Part shown: positions 26,983 to 36,672 of the stretch, in pieces
Numbering within the stretch: position 1 is the first letter of the stretch
Layout of the letters: each line of letters begins with the position of its first letter
Origin: Bacteroidia bacterium
GTDB lineage: Bacteria; Bacteroidota; Bacteroidia; Flavobacteriales; Flavobacteriaceae
Length of the DNA stretch: 64,000 nt
Assembly: GCA_030430385.1 (NCBI GenBank)
Contig: JAUIFO010000001.1
Coordinates: 124,001 to 188,000, forward strand
Direction: 5' to 3'
The notes under the pieces: generated by a model
Seen by the model: the letters and a program-made list of their open reading frames with translations, nothing else
Databases searched by the model: none
Told to the model about the DNA's origin: nothing
Made by a program: the position numbers and the translations under genes

Positions 26983-27537
26983 ATGACATCATCAATCAAA
27001 ACCCTAATCACGATGTTGCTCTTGGTTGTAACCTTACAAAGTTGCAACCAAGACCCAACATTACAAACGTACTTTGTAGACCGAGAATTGGCTCCTGGTT
27101 TTACTTCGGTTGACTTGCCTATTAATGTGTTGAATATTAATGAGGAAACGCTTAATGAAGAAGAGCTTGAAGCTTATAAATCAATTGAAAAGCTTAGTGT
27201 TTTAGCCTTTATTCTAGGTGACGAAAAGAATAATGATAAGAAAGATTATGAACTAGAGTTAGCCAAGGTGAGAACCGTTTTAAAAAATCCTAAATACGAA
27301 GAGTTAATGCGTGGCGGAAACGCTATAGATGGAAAATTTGTAGTGAAATTTATTGGTACAGAAGAGAGTATTGAGGAGATCATTTTAATGGGACACTCTA
27401 ACGAAAATGGTTTTGCAGTGGTACGAATTCTAGGTGATGAGATGAATGTCAATAAAATTATGACTTTGTCTAAAGTGTTTGAAAAAGCAGATATAGACAA
27501 TTCGCGACTTGATCAGTTTACCGATTTTTTTAAATAA
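26983..27537 (+). CDS. DUF4252 domain lipoprotein
   Basis: A 184-residue lipoprotein (lipobox LQSC, Cys21) with a diverged DUF4252 domain (FTSVDLPINVLNINEETLNE, IEKLSVLAFILGDEKN, ELMRGGNAIDGKFVVKFIG). It starts five bases after the previous gene's stop. One copy is soluble and the other lipid-anchored, so the pair may act together in the envelope. A terminator follows. Confidence 0.82.
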   Translation: MTSSIKTLITMLLLVVTLQSCNQDPTLQTYFVDRELAPGFTSVDLPINVLNINEETLNEEELEAYKSIEKLSVLAFILGDEKNNDKKDYELELAKVRTVLKNPKYEELMRGGNAIDGKFVVKFIGTEESIEEIILMGHSNENGFAVVRILGDEMNVNKIMTLSKVFEKADIDNSRLDQFTDFFK

Positions 27538-27564
27538 CTAAAATTATTTAAAATGTTAATGGAG

Positions 27565-27597
27565 AATCACCTTGAGGCTTACTTGAGGTGATTTTTA
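27565..27597 (+). terminator. Terminator of the ECF sigma operon
   Basis: The stem AATCACCT/AGGTGATT (27565-27572 and 27586-27593) is followed by a short T-run. It overlaps the 3' end of the convergent 64-residue gene. Confidence 0.75.
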
Positions 27598-27773
27598 TTT
27601 TCAGGATCTTTTACTGCAATCCATACTAAGGCACCAGCAAAAATGCCAAATCCTAAAAATAGTAGTGCTTTTACAATGAGATAGTCTAATACACCAAAAA
27701 CACCAGATAAGAAGAATCCTAAAACTAGAATTCCAGAAAAAACAAGTGCTAATGTATTTCTACTAAAGGTCAT
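27579..27773 (-). CDS. Small two-helix membrane protein
   Basis: A 64-residue protein with two hydrophobic helices (about 7-27 and 32-53) and a polar C-terminal tail (KDPENKNHLK). It begins two bases after the purB stop, so it is very probably co-transcribed with purB. No family is recognised; the pattern resembles small flavobacterial membrane proteins of unknown role. Its last codons form part of the neighbouring terminator. Confidence 0.7.
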   Translation of the reverse strand: MTFSRNTLALVFSGILVLGFFLSGVFGVLDYLIVKALLFLGFGIFAGALVWIAVKDPENKNHLK

Positions 27774-27774
27774 T

Positions 27775-29118
27775 TTAGATACCAGTATAATTACTTGGAC
27801 TGATGGCTTTTAATTCAGATTTAATAGCATCAGAAACCTCTAAGGTATCAATAAAATTTGAAATGGAAGCTTTATTAATAACAGCATTCGTTCTTGTAAG
27901 ACCTTTAAGAGCTTCGTATGGATTAGGATAAGCTTCACGTCTGAGAATTGTTTGAATAGCTTCAGCAACAACAGCCCAATTATTTTCTAAGTCTTCTTCA
28001 AATTTACTAGTATTCAATAGTAATTTATTCAACCCTTTTAAAGTCGATTTAAATCCAATAAGTGTATGACTAAAGGGAACACCAACATTTCTCAAAACAG
28101 TACTATCAGTAAGGTCACGTTGTAGACGAGAAATAGGAAGTTTTGCAGCTAAGTGTTCAAAAATAGCATTAGCAATACCAAGGTTTCCTTCAGAGTTTTC
28201 AAAATCAATAGGATTTACTTTATGCGGCATGGCACTACTACCAACTTCACCTTTCTTTATTTTCTGCTTAAAGTAATCCATAGATACATAGGTCCAAATG
28301 TCACGATCAAGATCAATAATAATGGTGTTGATTCGCTTTAATGCATCAAAAAGTGCAGCCATATGATCGTAATGCTCAATTTGCGTTGTTGGAAACGAAT
28401 GTTGTAGTCCTAATTTTTCTTGTACGAACTGCGTTCCGAAGGCTTTCCAGTCTACATCAGGATAAGCCACTTTATGTGCATTGAAATTACCTGTAGCGCC
28501 ACCAAATTTTGCAGCACTAGGAATATCATTCAACAAATTAAATTGCTCTTCAAGACGCGTTACAAATACATAAATTTCTTTGCCGAGTCGTGTAGGTGAA
28601 GCAGGCTGACCATGCGTTCTGGCAAGCATTGAGATGTCTTTCCATTCTTCAGAAAGTGCTTTGAGTTTCTTTAAAACTTCAAAGTATTCAGGAACATAAA
28701 TATCATTCATTGCATCTTTTATACTCAACGGAATGGCTGTATTATTAATGTCCTGAGATGTTAATCCGAAATGGATAAATTCTTTATACTGACTAAGATT
28801 AAGCTTGTCGAATTGTGCTTTGATAAAATACTCAACAGCCTTTACATCGTGATTGGTTACAGCCTCAATATCTTTAATTGCTTTTGCATCTTCAGAAGAA
28901 AATTCAGAATAGATCGCTCTTAATTTTTGGAAAACAGCGGTGTCAATATCTGCTAATTGCGGAAGCTTTTGTTCGCACAACGCAATAAAATATTCAATTT
29001 CTACTAAAACTCGATATTTAATTAAGGCTTCTTCAGAAAAATAAGAGGCTAAAGTATCTACTTTGCTTCTGTAGCGACCATCAATTGGAGAGATGGCATT
29101 TAATGACGATATAGACAT
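27775..29118 (-). CDS. purB: Adenylosuccinate lyase
   Basis: A 447-residue enzyme of purine synthesis that splits SAICAR and adenylosuccinate, releasing fumarate. The signature loop GEVGSSAMPHKVNPIDFEN (fumarase/aspartase superfamily) lies near residue 280. The N-terminal SPIDGRYRSKVDTLASYFSE and the TSQDINNTAIPLSIKDA motif are standard. The C terminus (ISPSNYTGI) is that of bacterial PurB of the 445-456 residue type. Confidence 0.97.
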   Translation of the reverse strand: MSISSLNAISPIDGRYRSKVDTLASYFSEEALIKYRVLVEIEYFIALCEQKLPQLADIDTAVFQKLRAIYSEFSSEDAKAIKDIEAVTNHDVKAVEYFIKAQFDKLNLSQYKEFIHFGLTSQDINNTAIPLSIKDAMNDIYVPEYFEVLKKLKALSEEWKDISMLARTHGQPASPTRLGKEIYVFVTRLEEQFNLLNDIPSAAKFGGATGNFNAHKVAYPDVDWKAFGTQFVQEKLGLQHSFPTTQIEHYDHMAALFDALKRINTIIIDLDRDIWTYVSMDYFKQKIKKGEVGSSAMPHKVNPIDFENSEGNLGIANAIFEHLAAKLPISRLQRDLTDSTVLRNVGVPFSHTLIGFKSTLKGLNKLLLNTSKFEEDLENNWAVVAEAIQTILRREAYPNPYEALKGLTRTNAVINKASISNFIDTLEVSDAIKSELKAISPSNYTGI

Positions 29119-29294
29119 GTGTCGAGTGTTTTGTTGCTAAATCTTAAAGAGCCCAAAGATAATTCTTTTCGTTGGATGCGAGGCATTTCTATTTATAAGT
29201 TTTTGTGTATTTCTCAAAATTATAAGTTGAAGTTTTCTAATTTTACGTGATAAGATTAAGATAGCTTCTGCGACTCTGAGATATTTAGTAATAC

Positions 29295-30221
29295 ATGTCA
29301 AAACCCATTGAAGATAAATTAGCTAAAATTCCAATAGTGAATCTGTTGGTGAGGTTTTTTAAAAGCATAAAATTAAAGGTGCTTGAAGGGTTGTCACTAT
29401 ACGATTTGTTAGAGTTGTATATCATTGGGATCGTTAAAGGTGCACTCAGCACAAGAGCGAGTGCCATTGCGTACAGTTTTTTTATGGCATTGTTTCCTTC
29501 ATTGTTGTTTGTAATTATTGTAATTCCTTATGTGCCTATTGAAGGATTTAGAGAAGAGTTTTTAAACTTTTTGCAATCATTTTTACCTCCAACAACAACC
29601 GATTTTTTCTATGAAAATATTTTTGAAAACATAAAAGGAGGCGGTTTGATCTCTTCGGTGTTTTTAGTGTCGATATTACTTATGGCAAATGGTGTAAATG
29701 CTGTGTTTTCTGGTTTTGAAAGCTCCTATCACGAGCAACTCACCAGAAATGTATTTAAGCAATACATGTATGCTATGGGAATTGCTCTAATTTTAGCATT
29801 CATGCTTATTTTAACCGTTGCTGTACTTGGGTTTTTTAATATTTATGTTGTTGAAAACATTGTTGAATTAGCACATGTTGAAAACGAAAAAAGCAATAGT
29901 CTTTTAGTGTTTTCTCAATACTTGTTTTTCGTTATTATGGTCTATATGGCTACTGCAACACTTTATTATTTTGGCACTAAAGAAGGCAAGCATTTCAGTT
30001 TCTTTTCTATAGGTGCTTTATTTACAACACTGCTTATCATGTTAACATCGTATTTGTTTGGGATTTACATTGAAAATTTTGGACAATACAATAAATTATA
30101 TGGTTCAATAGGTGCTCTATTAATTCTTATGTTTTACTTTTGGTTAAATGCTAATATATTGCTGTTAGGTTTTGAACTCAATGCTTCATTAGCGAAACTT
30201 CGAAAACACAGAAACATATGA
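29295..30221 (+). CDS. YihY/BrkB-family inner-membrane protein
   Basis: A 308-residue protein with about six transmembrane helices. Motifs include TRASAIAYSFFMALFPSLLF, FLPPTTTDFF, and LYGSIGALLILMFYFWLNAN in the last third. These match the YihY/UPF0761 (BrkB) family. The name 'ribonuclease BN' formerly given to this family was a misassignment. Its role in the envelope is not known. Its stop overlaps the next gene's start by four bases (ATGA). Confidence 0.92.
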   Translation: MSKPIEDKLAKIPIVNLLVRFFKSIKLKVLEGLSLYDLLELYIIGIVKGALSTRASAIAYSFFMALFPSLLFVIIVIPYVPIEGFREEFLNFLQSFLPPTTTDFFYENIFENIKGGGLISSVFLVSILLMANGVNAVFSGFESSYHEQLTRNVFKQYMYAMGIALILAFMLILTVAVLGFFNIYVVENIVELAHVENEKSNSLLVFSQYLFFVIMVYMATATLYYFGTKEGKHFSFFSIGALFTTLLIMLTSYLFGIYIENFGQYNKLYGSIGALLILMFYFWLNANILLLGFELNASLAKLRKHRNI

Positions 30222-30640
30222 GAATTATTGTTTTAGGATTATTGTGCTTAATGTCTTTTTCAATCTCTGCTCAAGAAATTCTAGGGCAATGGAAAAGTAT
30301 AGATGATGATACAGGTAAAGCAAAGTCTATTGTTGAGATCTACGAAGACAATGGAAAGTTGTATGGTAAAATAGTAAAGCTTATCAATCCCAAGCAAGAC
30401 AATCCGCTTTGTGTTGCATGTGAAGGAGAGAACAAAGACAAACCAATTTTAGGAATGGTAATTATTGATGGCTTAACTAAAAATGATGATGTTTTTGATG
30501 GAGGCTCAATTTTGAATCCTGAAAACGGCAAAACCTATAAATGTCGCTTAAAGCTAGATGTCGATACAGGGATGTTACAAGTTAGAGGCTATGTTGGTTT
30601 TTTTTATAAAACACAGTATTGGGTAAGAATTGAAAGTTAG
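30218..30640 (+). CDS. DUF2147 domain protein, exported
   Basis: A 140-residue protein with a signal peptide (1-18, ending SISAQ) and the DUF2147 core: ILGQWKSIDDDTGKAKSIVE, DNGKLYGKIVKLI, and GSILNPENGKTYKCRLKLD. A CVAC pair near residue 65 could form a disulphide. The family is a lipocalin-like periplasmic barrel. The four-base overlap with the BrkB-like gene suggests joint translation. Confidence 0.88.
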   Translation: MRIIVLGLLCLMSFSISAQEILGQWKSIDDDTGKAKSIVEIYEDNGKLYGKIVKLINPKQDNPLCVACEGENKDKPILGMVIIDGLTKNDDVFDGGSILNPENGKTYKCRLKLDVDTGMLQVRGYVGFFYKTQYWVRIES

Positions 30641-30764
30641 CTTTTTAAATAGGTTAATAGCAAGATAATTGTGTTTTTATTGTGCTGGTTGACTTTTCGG
30701 TGTTTACTCTAATCAGAAAAGATTTACCTTTTATTGGGTATTATTCTAAATTAATGGTTTGATT

Positions 30765-30772
30765 TATATTTG
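30765..30772 (+). promoter_or_regulatory. -7 box before the four-repeat gene
   Basis: TATATTTG matches TAnnTTTG. Transcription would start near 30778, leaving a leader of almost 90 bases. No well-spaced TTG is seen. Confidence 0.45.
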
Positions 30773-30865
30773 TACTGTTAATGTTATTGGCTAGTAAGTT
30801 TTCATTTCAATATAATTAAACGATTTCATTCATCTTAATAACTTGATCAACCTTAAACACCAACT

Positions 30866-32542
30866 ATGAAAAATCTAATCTATTTGTTTTGTATTTCTAT
30901 ATTGTTAAGTCCATTATTGTTAATGTCTCAAAACTTCAAGGAAAGTATCAATGCAATAGCGACAAACCTTGAAACAGTTGAAGCTTCTAAAATGCAGTAT
31001 AGTCAAGAACTCAAGGACATATCGTCTGGTTATGCTTTGGCAACCATCACTGAAATAGATGAAAAAGGAAATACCGAAGTTGTTAATTATGAATTTAGTT
31101 TTTCTGATGTAGATATCAATACGGTAAGAACCATTACTAAAAAAGATCTTATCCAGGTGCAATTGTTGACCAAAGGAAAACAAAAATTAATAAAAAAAAT
31201 CGAAGATGGAGGCGATAAAGTAAGTTATGTTGATGAATTGTACATGTATGCTAAAAATATTGACAATGGTCGCGCTATTGTTGAAGCGATAAAGCAAATC
31301 ATCCCTGTCAATGAAGCTATTGAAAAAAATAAATTATCACTAACAACTTATGAAGACCACTTGCAATGGCTCATAGAAAATGTTGCTGAAGTTGATTATC
31401 TTAAAAAGCAGTATGCCCAAAAACTATCTAATGATGGTAAGTTAAATGGTTATGCAAAATTAGAATCTACAGAAAGTGCTAAAAGCAAGTCAAAATCTAT
31501 GGCTTACGAATTTAATTTTGCTGTGTTGAATCCTAACAGTGTGAATTTTAAAATTAGGAGTGACGAATTTTTTATTGAAGTTGAAAATAGAAGAAGTATT
31601 AAAAGTATTAAAACCTTTGAAGAGAACATTCAAGGAAATTTTACCAACAGTTTAGCTTTTTATGCGTCGAGTGTTGAAAACGGAAAGGATATTTACAAAG
31701 TTCTCAAAGCAATTATTCCTCTAGCTGAAGATGCCTTTTTAAAAAGCAAGCCAAATACGGCAACCAAATCAAGTGCAATTGGTTATCTCAATAAAGTTAT
31801 TGCTAGTATCGCTACAGAAGATAAGGCCATATCACAGTCTTTGAAAGATGACTGCGTGACAGATTTTACACAAAAAATTACGACAAGTAAAGGAGAAGAC
31901 GATAATGTTTATACGTTTAATTTTATTGATATTAACAAAGATAATATTGAATACGATTCTCAACAAGATTTGCTTTTTGTCGAATTATTTACTAATCAAA
32001 AGAAGAAATACATCAAACATACCGAAAATGGTGAACTGCAAAATTATAACAATACCATAAAGCTCTATGTTAACTCTATAGAAGAAGCTATGATTGTTCG
32101 AGAAGCGATGCAATCTGTTATAGTGCAATGCAAATCTTCGGTTAAGGATTATGCTAGTCTTTCAGAAGCACAATGTATAAGTCAGCTTTCTCAAGCTGTT
32201 GGTATTGTAAAAATTAATGACGATAATTATGATCAGACTATAGAAGTTATTGACGACGAAGCAAAAATCGTAAAGTTCACTAAGATTTTTTCCAATACTA
32301 AGAAGAGTGAAGAACAGGTTTTTGAATTCGGAACCAAAGACATTAACCCGAAGAGCATTGAAATGATAACTTCAGGTAAAAATGTGATCGTTGAGATGAG
32401 TACCAAATATTTTGAAAAGATTGTGAAAACTTATGAAGATGGAGAAATCAAAAGCTATGGTAATAAAATTAGTATTGAAGCGTCTACTATTGAGAATGCA
32501 AGAGAAATAGTGAGTTTGTTACAAATTATTACGCAAGATTAA
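30866..32542 (+). CDS. Secreted protein of four tandem domains, unknown function
   Basis: A 558-residue protein with a signal peptide (1-21, ending LLMSQ). It consists of four tandem domains of roughly 130 residues. Each opens with a helix, carries a (Y/F)xFxFxDI/LN or FGTKDIN segment, then a basic KKxIKxxExG strand and a YxxSIExAxxIxxAIxxIIP helix (examples at about 112-145, 255-290, 390-420 and 525-556). The repeats are diverged, so the duplication is old. No known family is recognised. It stands alone between DUF2147 and priA. Confidence 0.78.
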   Translation: MKNLIYLFCISILLSPLLLMSQNFKESINAIATNLETVEASKMQYSQELKDISSGYALATITEIDEKGNTEVVNYEFSFSDVDINTVRTITKKDLIQVQLLTKGKQKLIKKIEDGGDKVSYVDELYMYAKNIDNGRAIVEAIKQIIPVNEAIEKNKLSLTTYEDHLQWLIENVAEVDYLKKQYAQKLSNDGKLNGYAKLESTESAKSKSKSMAYEFNFAVLNPNSVNFKIRSDEFFIEVENRRSIKSIKTFEENIQGNFTNSLAFYASSVENGKDIYKVLKAIIPLAEDAFLKSKPNTATKSSAIGYLNKVIASIATEDKAISQSLKDDCVTDFTQKITTSKGEDDNVYTFNFIDINKDNIEYDSQQDLLFVELFTNQKKKYIKHTENGELQNYNNTIKLYVNSIEEAMIVREAMQSVIVQCKSSVKDYASLSEAQCISQLSQAVGIVKINDDNYDQTIEVIDDEAKIVKFTKIFSNTKKSEEQVFEFGTKDINPKSIEMITSGKNVIVEMSTKYFEKIVKTYEDGEIKSYGNKISIEASTIENAREIVSLLQIITQD

Positions 32543-32620
32543 GATCTAAAATTATAAAATCTACCAATCTAAAAGTGAATACTCTTGTTGGTGTTTTGTT
32601 TAAACACTTACCTTTGAGTT

Positions 32621-35074
32621 GTGAGTCATTTCATTAACGTCATATTACCAATTCCTCTAGAAAAGAGCTTCACTTATGCTATTACTGAGGCTGAAGCTAC
32701 GTTTTTAAAACCTGGCATTCGCGTATCTGTACCCTTTGGAAAAAGTAAAATTTATACTGGGATTGTTGATACAGTTCATCACAATGCGCCTTTAGTTTAC
32801 GAGGCTAAGCAAATACATCAGATTTTAGATGAAACACCTTTGGTGACACCTATACAGTTGCAACATTGGAAATGGATTTCAAGTTACTACATGTGTACAG
32901 TAGGAGAGGTAATGCGAGCTGCGTTGCCTAGTGCTTTTATTTTGGAAAGCGAAACAGTTATATACAAGGTTGATAATACCGAAGTTAATGATGAAGCCTT
33001 AAAGGATGATGAGTTTCTAGTTTACGAAGCTTTACATCATCAGTCGTCTTTAAAAATTCAGGACCTTATGGCTATTCTTGATAAAAAGAATGTACTTCCT
33101 GTTATTAAACGACTCCTCGAAAAACAATTGATCAATGTTCAAGAAGAGCTTTATGAAAAGTACAAACCAAAATTAGTACGCTATGTTAAGTTATCTAATC
33201 AGTTTACTTCTGAAGCTGCTCTACAAGATTTATTGCATACGCTAAGTCGCGCTCCTAAGCAACGTGATGTTGTGATGACATTGTTTTCAATTTCTGCAAA
33301 AACAAAGCAGCCTGTAAAGGTATCTGAATTGGTTTCTGAAAGCAATACATCTTCAGCTATTGTTAAGGCTTTAATTGATAAAGAAATTTTAGAAGACTAC
33401 CATATACAAACCGATAGAGTACAATATGAAGGTGATGCAGATTCAGATTTGAAACAACTCAATTCACATCAAAATAAAGCTCTAGATGAAATACAGCAAT
33501 CCTTTGAAAAACAAAATATTACACTATTGCATGGTGTAACATCTTCAGGAAAAACGGAACTCTATGTAAAACTAATTGAAGCACAGTTAAAGACTCAAAA
33601 GCAAACCTTGTATTTGGTTCCAGAGATTGCTTTAACAACACAATTAGTATCGCGATTGCAAGACTATTTTGGAGAAAAGGTTGCGGTGTTTCATAGCAAA
33701 TATTCGTCTAATGAACGTGTAGAGGTTTGGCATAATGTTTTGACCAATTCTCCAAAAGCACAAATTGTCCTTGGAGCGCGTTCGTCTATATTATTACCGT
33801 TTCAAAATTTGGGGTTGGTTATTGTTGATGAAGAGCATGAATCGTCGTATAAACAATTTGATCCTGCGCCTAGATACCATGCTAGAGATGCTGCTATTGT
33901 TTTGGCACAACTATTTAAGGCTAAAACACTTTTAGGTTCTGCAACACCAAGCTTAGAAAGCTATTACAATGCGCAACAGCAAAAGTACGGATTGGTAGAA
34001 CTGAAGTATCGTTTCAACAATGTGCTAATGCCAGAGATCGAGCTTGTTGATCTAAAAGACAAGCACAAGCGAAAACGAATGACAGGTCATTTTAGTGATC
34101 GCTTGATCTTAGAGATGCAAGAGACTTTAAAGGAAGGATATCAAATTATATTGTTTCAGAATAGGAGAGGGTTTTCGCCTATTGTTGAATGTAATACCTG
34201 TGGGCATTCACCGCAATGTCCAAATTGTGATGTGAGTTTAACCTATCATCAGTATCGCAATCAGTTGCGATGTCATTATTGTAGTTATAATGTGGTTATG
34301 CATAAAAATTGTGAAGCCTGCGGAAGCACAGAATTAGATTCAAAGGGTTTTGGTACAGAGCAAGTAGAAGAAGAAGCAAAAGTCTTGTTTCCTAATCATA
34401 ATGTAGCGCGTATGGACTTAGATACGACTAGAGGCAAATATGGTTATGAAAAGATTATCACTGCCTTAGAACAAGGCGAAATCGATATTTTGGTTGGAAC
34501 CCAAATGCTTACCAAAGGTTTAGATTTTAGAAATGTGAAGCTCGTAGGCATTATGAATGCAGATAACATGCTGAATTTTCCAGATTTTAGAGCGCATGAA
34601 CGGAGTTTTCAGTTGATGGCTCAAGTTGCAGGGCGTTCTGGTCGAACGAAAGCAAGAGGTAAGGTACTGATTCAGTCTTACAATCCGTTCCATCGCATAT
34701 TACAGCAAGTCTCAACCAACGATTACGAAACGATGTATGTAGAACAATTAGAAGATCGTTACACTTATAAGTATCCTCCATTGTACAGAATGATTAAAAT
34801 AACCTTTAAGCACAAAGATTATCAGCGGGTTAATGTAGGTGCAGATTGGTTTGCAAAATCACTTCGAACAGTTTTTAAGGACAATGTGTTAGGTCCAGAG
34901 TTTCCGCCTGTGGCTAGAATAAGAAATCAGTATTTAAAACATTTGCTCATAAAAATTCCGCAGCAGCAATCCTTATTAAAAACAAAAGAAGCTATTATTA
35001 AAATAAATAACAGCTTCTCAAGTGTAAAAGATTTTAGAGCGATTAGAGTAATTTTAAATGTCGATAATTACTAA
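32621..35074 (+). CDS. priA: Primosomal protein N' (replication restart helicase)
   Basis: An 817-residue superfamily 2 helicase that reloads the replisome at stalled forks. The start is GTG at 32621 (the N-terminal VILPIPLEKSFTYAI strand requires it). It has the 3'-DNA-binding N-terminal domain, Walker A GVTSSGKTELY (about 305-315), the DEEH box IVDEEHESSYKQFD, and a zinc-binding insert with paired Cys-x2-Cys (CNTCGHSPQCPNC, CHYC, CEAC) near 525-570. Length matches other Bacteroidota PriA (about 815). Confidence 0.96.
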   Translation: MSHFINVILPIPLEKSFTYAITEAEATFLKPGIRVSVPFGKSKIYTGIVDTVHHNAPLVYEAKQIHQILDETPLVTPIQLQHWKWISSYYMCTVGEVMRAALPSAFILESETVIYKVDNTEVNDEALKDDEFLVYEALHHQSSLKIQDLMAILDKKNVLPVIKRLLEKQLINVQEELYEKYKPKLVRYVKLSNQFTSEAALQDLLHTLSRAPKQRDVVMTLFSISAKTKQPVKVSELVSESNTSSAIVKALIDKEILEDYHIQTDRVQYEGDADSDLKQLNSHQNKALDEIQQSFEKQNITLLHGVTSSGKTELYVKLIEAQLKTQKQTLYLVPEIALTTQLVSRLQDYFGEKVAVFHSKYSSNERVEVWHNVLTNSPKAQIVLGARSSILLPFQNLGLVIVDEEHESSYKQFDPAPRYHARDAAIVLAQLFKAKTLLGSATPSLESYYNAQQQKYGLVELKYRFNNVLMPEIELVDLKDKHKRKRMTGHFSDRLILEMQETLKEGYQIILFQNRRGFSPIVECNTCGHSPQCPNCDVSLTYHQYRNQLRCHYCSYNVVMHKNCEACGSTELDSKGFGTEQVEEEAKVLFPNHNVARMDLDTTRGKYGYEKIITALEQGEIDILVGTQMLTKGLDFRNVKLVGIMNADNMLNFPDFRAHERSFQLMAQVAGRSGRTKARGKVLIQSYNPFHRILQQVSTNDYETMYVEQLEDRYTYKYPPLYRMIKITFKHKDYQRVNVGADWFAKSLRTVFKDNVLGPEFPPVARIRNQYLKHLLIKIPQQQSLLKTKEAIIKINNSFSSVKDFRAIRVILNVDNY

Positions 35075-35127
35075 AGTTAAGTTAGGTTAACGTTATAATC
35101 TTCAAACTATAAATAAGCTCTATATCA

Positions 35128-35823
35128 CTAGATATTGTTTAAAGCATCTACAAGTTGGGTTTTCTTGTTTCTACTCAAAGGAATCTCATAAGCGCCAACT
35201 TCAACGTTTTTACTATTAAATCGGTCAACCTTATCTAGGTTTACGATATAAGACTTATGGATTCTTAAAAACTTACCTTCAGGTAATTCCTTTTCAAAAG
35301 CTTTCATTGTAGATAAAACGACTAAGCTATTTTCTTCAGTAACTAGTTTTACATAGTCACCAAGCGCTTCGATCCATTTAATATCTTTGATGTAAACTTT
35401 ACGTTTTTTCAGGTTACTCTTCACAAAGATGTGTTCACCATCGGTTTCGTTAAAATCAAGCTTTAATTTATGTTGCTCAAGGGCTTTTTCTACAGATTGA
35501 TTAAATCGTTCCCTAGTAATAGGTTTCTGTAGGTAGTCTGTTGCATCATAGTTAAAAGCCTTAAACGCGTACTCGGTTTTTCCTGTAACGAAAATAATTT
35601 GGGGTTTGTTGTTGAGTACGTCCAGCAATTCAAAACCATTAAGAACTGGCATCTCAATATCAAGGAAGATCAAATCAACCTTATGAGTGTTAAGTCCATT
35701 TTTGGTTTCTAATGCGCTGCTGTATTCTGCTATAAGGTTAAGAGAGGAATGATTCTCTATTAACTTTACAATCGATAATCGTTGAATCGCAGAATCATCA
35801 ACTACTACACAGTTTAAAGTCAT
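35128..35823 (-). CDS. LytTR-family response regulator
   Basis: A 231-residue response regulator starting at the ATG at 35823 (the frame stays open upstream, but MTLNCVVVDD is the standard receiver start). The receiver domain spans about 1-118 with the phospho-acceptor Asp55 in LIFLDIEMPVLNG and Lys in the FVTGK motif. The LytTR DNA-binding domain is at about 130-231 (IKWIEALGDYVKLVT, FLRIHKSYIVNLDKVDRF). No histidine kinase gene is adjacent, so it is an orphan here. LytTR proteins bind direct repeats spaced about two helical turns. Confidence 0.93.
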   Translation of the reverse strand: MTLNCVVVDDSAIQRLSIVKLIENHSSLNLIAEYSSALETKNGLNTHKVDLIFLDIEMPVLNGFELLDVLNNKPQIIFVTGKTEYAFKAFNYDATDYLQKPITRERFNQSVEKALEQHKLKLDFNETDGEHIFVKSNLKKRKVYIKDIKWIEALGDYVKLVTEENSLVVLSTMKAFEKELPEGKFLRIHKSYIVNLDKVDRFNSKNVEVGAYEIPLSRNKKTQLVDALNNI

Positions 35824-35959
35824 AACATTATTATATTTTAGGTTAAGATATCGACAATAGTACAAAAAATTCGGACAAAAACCAAAAAACATCGGTAAAG
35901 TGTTAATTTTAACAAAATTTTAAGAAAATTATCTTACTAGGATTTTAAGGGCAAAAATG

Positions 35960-35990
35960 TTGCCAAATATATAATTTATAGTTATTTTTG
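35960..35990 (+). promoter_or_regulatory. Promoter of the rpsF-rpsR-rplI operon
   Basis: TTG at 35960-35962, a 20-base spacer and TATTTTTG at 35983-35990 give a near-ideal Bacteroidota promoter. The leader to the rpsF ATG would be about 25 bases. Confidence 0.78.
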
Positions 35991-36021
35991 CACCCATTTT
36001 TAATTATAAACACATATTTAT

Positions 36022-36360
36022 ATGAATCATTATGAAACTGTTTTCATCTTAAATCCCGTTTTATCTGAAGATCAGATAAAGGAAACAGTAAAGAAATATG
36101 AAGATTTTCTTGTTTCTCGAGGTGCTAAGATGATTGCCAAAGAAGATTGGGGCTTAAAGAAGTTAGCGTATCCAATCCAAAACAAAAAGAGTGGTTTTTA
36201 TCACTTATTTGAATACACTGTAGATGGAGAGGTTATCAATCCATTAGAAGTAGAGTTTAGACGTGATGAGCGTTTTATGCGTTACTTAACAGTAAAATTA
36301 GACAAGCATGCAATTGCTTGGGCAGAGAAAAGAAGAACTAGAAACAAACAAAACGCGTAA
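36022..36360 (+). CDS. rpsF: 30S ribosomal protein S6
   Basis: A 112-residue protein with the S6 fold markers [20 protein letters not shown] and [20 protein letters not shown]. It binds 16S rRNA with S18 in the platform of the small subunit. It is the first gene of the conserved rpsF-rpsR-rplI operon, with two bases to rpsR. Confidence 0.98.
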   Translation: MNHYETVFILNPVLSEDQIKETVKKYEDFLVSRGAKMIAKEDWGLKKLAYPIQNKKSGFYHLFEYTVDGEVINPLEVEFRRDERFMRYLTVKLDKHAIAWAEKRRTRNKQNA

Positions 36361-36362
36361 TT

Positions 36363-36659
36363 ATGTCTTCAATTGAACAACAAGCAAAAGGAAAAAAAGA
36401 CGGAGAAATTAGATATTTAACTCCGTTAAATATTGATACTTCAAAAGCGAAGAAATATTGTCGTTTTAAGAAATCTGGAATCAAGTATGTTGATTACAAA
36501 GATCCAGACTGGTTATTAGGATTCGTTAATGAGCAAGGTAAAATTTTACCAAGACGTTTAACAGGAACTTCTTTAAAGTATCAAAGAAAAGTATCTGTAG
36601 CTGTAAAACGTGCACGTCACTTAGCGTTATTACCTTACGTAGCAGATTTATTAAAATAA
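36363..36659 (+). CDS. rpsR: 30S ribosomal protein S18
   Basis: A 98-residue basic protein with [20 protein letters not shown] and [20 protein letters not shown], the S18 signatures. The N-terminal extension of about 20 residues is usual in Bacteroidota. It pairs with S6, encoded just upstream. Confidence 0.98.
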   Translation: MSSIEQQAKGKKDGEIRYLTPLNIDTSKAKKYCRFKKSGIKYVDYKDPDWLLGFVNEQGKILPRRLTGTSLKYQRKVSVAVKRARHLALLPYVADLLK

Positions 36660-36672
36660 AATACCAAAACCT

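Noticed and set aside
29119-29294. The gap between purB and the BrkB-like gene as a possible small RNA
   Set aside because: No terminator, conserved motif or strong hairpin was seen; it probably holds only divergent promoters.
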